Assembly: GCA_965657085.1 (NCBI GenBank) | Contig: CBFHND010000023.1 | Span: 1 to 55,041 of the forward strand | Reading direction: 5' to 3' | DNA length: 55,041 bases | DNA from: CBFHND01 sp965657085 | Lineage (GTDB): Bacteria; Pseudomonadota; Alphaproteobacteria; Rhodobacterales; Rhodobacteraceae | Shown here: piece after piece, positions 53,426 through 55,041 of the stretch | How the letters are laid out: every line of letters starts with the position of its first letter | Numbering within the stretch: position 1 is the first letter of the stretch | Notes under the pieces: model-generated | The model's database searches: none | Seen by the model: the letters and a program-made list of their open reading frames with translations, nothing else | Told to the model about the DNA's origin: nothing | Made by a program: the position numbers and the translations under genes

Positions 53426-54180
53426 GTTCTGTCTCCTGTACGGACCATCCGGCCCTCCACGAAATGAATGCCGCATTCATCTTTGTCCGTGTTGCGCCAG
53501 CGCCCCGCGCGCGGGTCTTTGCCGGCCGCCACGGGCGATGTGCAGGGCGCACAGCCGATGGACGGGTAGCCTTGGGCCACCAGCGGGTGCCGGGGCAGGC
53601 GGTTCTCAGACATGTACTCGGCGACGTCCTCGGGCCGCCAGCGGGCCAGCGGGTTGACCTTGATCCGGCCCGTTCTGTCTTCGACCTCGAAGAAATCCAA
53701 GGTCGCCCGCTGTCCGGATTGGTAGCGTTTGCGCCCGGTGATCCAACCCCCGTGACCTTTCAGCGCCCGTGCCAGGGGCCGTGTCTTGCGCAGGGCGCAA
53801 CAGGCGTCAGGGTCATGACGGTGCAGGGTGCCTGCGGCGTCATGTGCCTTGATATCAGCGGCGCGAATGATGCGCAGATTGCTCAGGTGCAGTCGTTCCG
53901 CGACCTCCTGCTGGTAGACCAGCGTTTCGGTAAAGAGCATCTCGGTGTCGATGAAGATCACCGGGATATCGCGTTTGACCATCGCCGCCAGATGCAACAA
54001 CACCACCGACTCCGCGCCAAAGCTGGAGACCAATGCCAGATCCGGCACCGCATCCAGCGCGGCGCGCAATACGTCCGTTGCGCCGTGGTGGCGCAGGCGG
54101 GCGTTCAACGCATCGACCCGCGCCAGGCGCTCATGGTCAAGCGGCCCTCCGGGGGGAGTTTTTTTGGCAAGATGAAGCAT
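53422..54180 (-). CDS. cysH: Adenylyl-sulfate (APS) reductase
   Basis: A 252-residue CysH. The PP-loop-type site is SSFGAESVVLLH, and the catalytic Cys lies in ECGIHF near the end. Two Cys pairs, DACCALRK and IGCAPCTSP, would hold the [4Fe-4S] cluster found in APS-using enzymes, so it should reduce adenylyl sulfate to sulfite directly, not PAPS. It is five bases downstream of cysI. Confidence 0.94.
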   Translation of the reverse strand: MLHLAKKTPPGGPLDHERLARVDALNARLRHHGATDVLRAALDAVPDLALVSSFGAESVVLLHLAAMVKRDIPVIFIDTEMLFTETLVYQQEVAERLHLSNLRIIRAADIKAHDAAGTLHRHDPDACCALRKTRPLARALKGHGGWITGRKRYQSGQRATLDFFEVEDRTGRIKVNPLARWRPEDVAEYMSENRLPRHPLVAQGYPSIGCAPCTSPVAAGKDPRAGRWRNTDKDECGIHFVEGRMVRTGDRT

Positions 54181-54185
54181 ATCGA

Positions 54186-55041
54186 CTATTCCGCTGCCAC
54201 CTGTGCCGCCGGATAAAGCGCGGCCTTGAAGGGGGGCAGGCCCACACGATTGTAGGTGTCGATGAAGCTCTCGTCCGGACTCTGGCGCAGATCCAGATAG
54301 GCGTCGACCAACCGTTCCACCGCCGGCACGATCTCGTCCGCGGAAAAGCCGGGGCCGGCGCGTTCACCGATGGTCGCGGTTTCGGTGTGGTCGCCGCCCA
54401 GCGTGATCTGGTAGTTCTCCACCCCCGCGCGGTCGAGGCCAAGGATGCCGATGTGGCCCACGTGGTGATGCCCGCAGGCATTGATGCAGCCCGAAATCTT
54501 GATCTTGAGCGCGCCGATCTCGTGTTCGCGTTCCATGTCCTCGAACCGTTTGGCGATGTCCTGTGCAATCGGGATCGACCGGGCCGTTGCCAGCGCGCAG
54601 TAGTCCATGCCCGGGCAGGCGATGATGTCCGAGATCAGCCCGATGTTGGCAGTGGCAAGCCCTGCGCCCTTGAGGGCCGTGTGCAGCGCTGGCAAGTCGG
54701 CGCGGTGCACATGGGGCAAGATCACGTTCTGCTCGTGGCTGATACGCAGTTCATCGTGGCCGTAGCGGTCCGCCAGATCGGCCAGCAGGCGCATCTGGTC
54801 GGCGGTGGCATCGCCGGGCGTTTCCCCGTGCGCCTTGAGCGAGACCGACACGATCGCATGTCCCGGCGCGCGGTGGGCGTTCAGGTTGGTGTCGGCCCAA
54901 CTGCGGAATGTCGGGTCGGCGTGATAGGCGGCCTTGAACGGTGCCTCGGACCTGGTGGCCAGATCGGGCAGGGCGAATTGGTCTTCGATCCGGGCCAGAT
55001 GCTGTTGATCCATGCCGTGAAAGGTCGGGCGCACAAGGGCG
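54186..55041 (-). CDS. cysI: Sulfite/nitrite reductase hemoprotein, C-terminal part
   Basis: The frame runs from the right edge to a stop at 54186, giving about the last 284 residues of a siroheme sulfite or nitrite reductase; the N-terminus is outside the window. The siroheme/[4Fe-4S] ligands are visible as CPGMDYC (C-x5-C) and KISGCINACGHH (C-x3-C). LRISHEQNVILPHV also belongs to the fold. Its place before cysH and DUF934 makes it the assimilatory sulfite reductase. Five bases separate it from cysH. Confidence 0.93.
   Translation of the reverse strand, partial: ALVRPTFHGMDQQHLARIEDQFALPDLATRSEAPFKAAYHADPTFRSWADTNLNAHRAPGHAIVSVSLKAHGETPGDATADQMRLLADLADRYGHDELRISHEQNVILPHVHRADLPALHTALKGAGLATANIGLISDIIACPGMDYCALATARSIPIAQDIAKRFEDMEREHEIGALKIKISGCINACGHHHVGHIGILGLDRAGVENYQITLGGDHTETATIGERAGPGFSADEIVPAVERLVDAYLDLRQSPDESFIDTYNRVGLPPFKAALYPAAQVAAE

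Overview
The window looks like a chromosomal segment of a high-GC alphaproteobacterium of the Rhodobacterales (Roseobacter group). The basis is family content and gene order: a zauP-zapA pair next to transketolase, a bactofilin-M23 peptidase pair, the cysI-cysH-DUF934-fpr block, a form II CoxSLM cluster with XdhC, and an alphaproteobacterial LexA box (GTTC-N7-GTTC) before uvrA. No rRNA, tRNA, CRISPR array, phage or complete insertion sequence was seen. Most of the window is ordinary core genome; the accessory items are small.

Layout. 1-5.4 kb: the 5' part of a secreted repeat-type protein, an FtsB-like divisome protein, an SDR, pgk, two overlapping cyclophilins and a DUF3179 lipoprotein-like/secreted protein preceded by a 10-bp tandem repeat. 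5.5-9.9 kb (minus strand): a decayed MFS efflux gene, the bactofilin/M23 pair, a DUF455 ferritin-like protein and a one-Cys Bcp peroxiredoxin. 9.9-22.7 kb (plus strand): a very large AsmA/YhdP-like envelope protein with an apparently non-canonical start, queA, two MFS carriers, DUF924, lpdA with a structured leader, and LexA-controlled uvrA. 22.7-29.3 kb: a valine-degradation cluster (mmsA, isobutyryl-CoA dehydrogenase and an in-frame fusion of 3-hydroxyisobutyryl-CoA hydrolase with 3-hydroxyisobutyrate dehydrogenase), facing a divergent LysR regulator and containing a gene broken by an amber codon. 29.4-39.5 kb: a CBS protein, coaD, two unlike GAPDH genes separated by a 47-residue membrane peptide gene, DUF808, an RTX-type protein with eight 48-51-residue repeats, tkt, and zauP-zapA. 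39.6-41.7 kb: a TM/helical-repeat protein, then grxD, a small membrane protein and bolA. 41.7-48.5 kb: a 153-bp MITE-like element, xdhC, a molybdopterin-binding protein, coxS-coxL-coxM and a Rid protein. 48.5-55 kb: an SDR, infC with an ATC start and a stray copy of its 3' end, an acidic Ala/Thr/Asp-rich anchored protein, a TauD-type dioxygenase, and fpr, DUF934, cysH and the C-terminal half of cysI.

How the genes work together. Central carbon metabolism is well represented: pgk, two GAPDHs (one with the NAD-type Asp, one with the Ala found in gluconeogenic GapB enzymes), transketolase and dihydrolipoyl dehydrogenase. Valine-derived isobutyryl-CoA would pass through the dehydrogenase, then through the fused hydrolase/dehydrogenase, and finally MmsA. 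The Cox cluster supplies a molybdenum hydroxylase together with its cofactor-maturation proteins. The right edge makes sulfide from APS.

The items most worth a second look are the HIBCH-HIBADH fusion with an internal Shine-Dalgarno, the MITE-like element before xdhC, the 48-51-residue repeat protein, the nested inverted repeats over the lpdA ribosome binding site, a hairpin-plus-motif repeat that sits inside the cox operon, and the non-canonical starts (ATC for infC, probably ATT for the AsmA-like gene).
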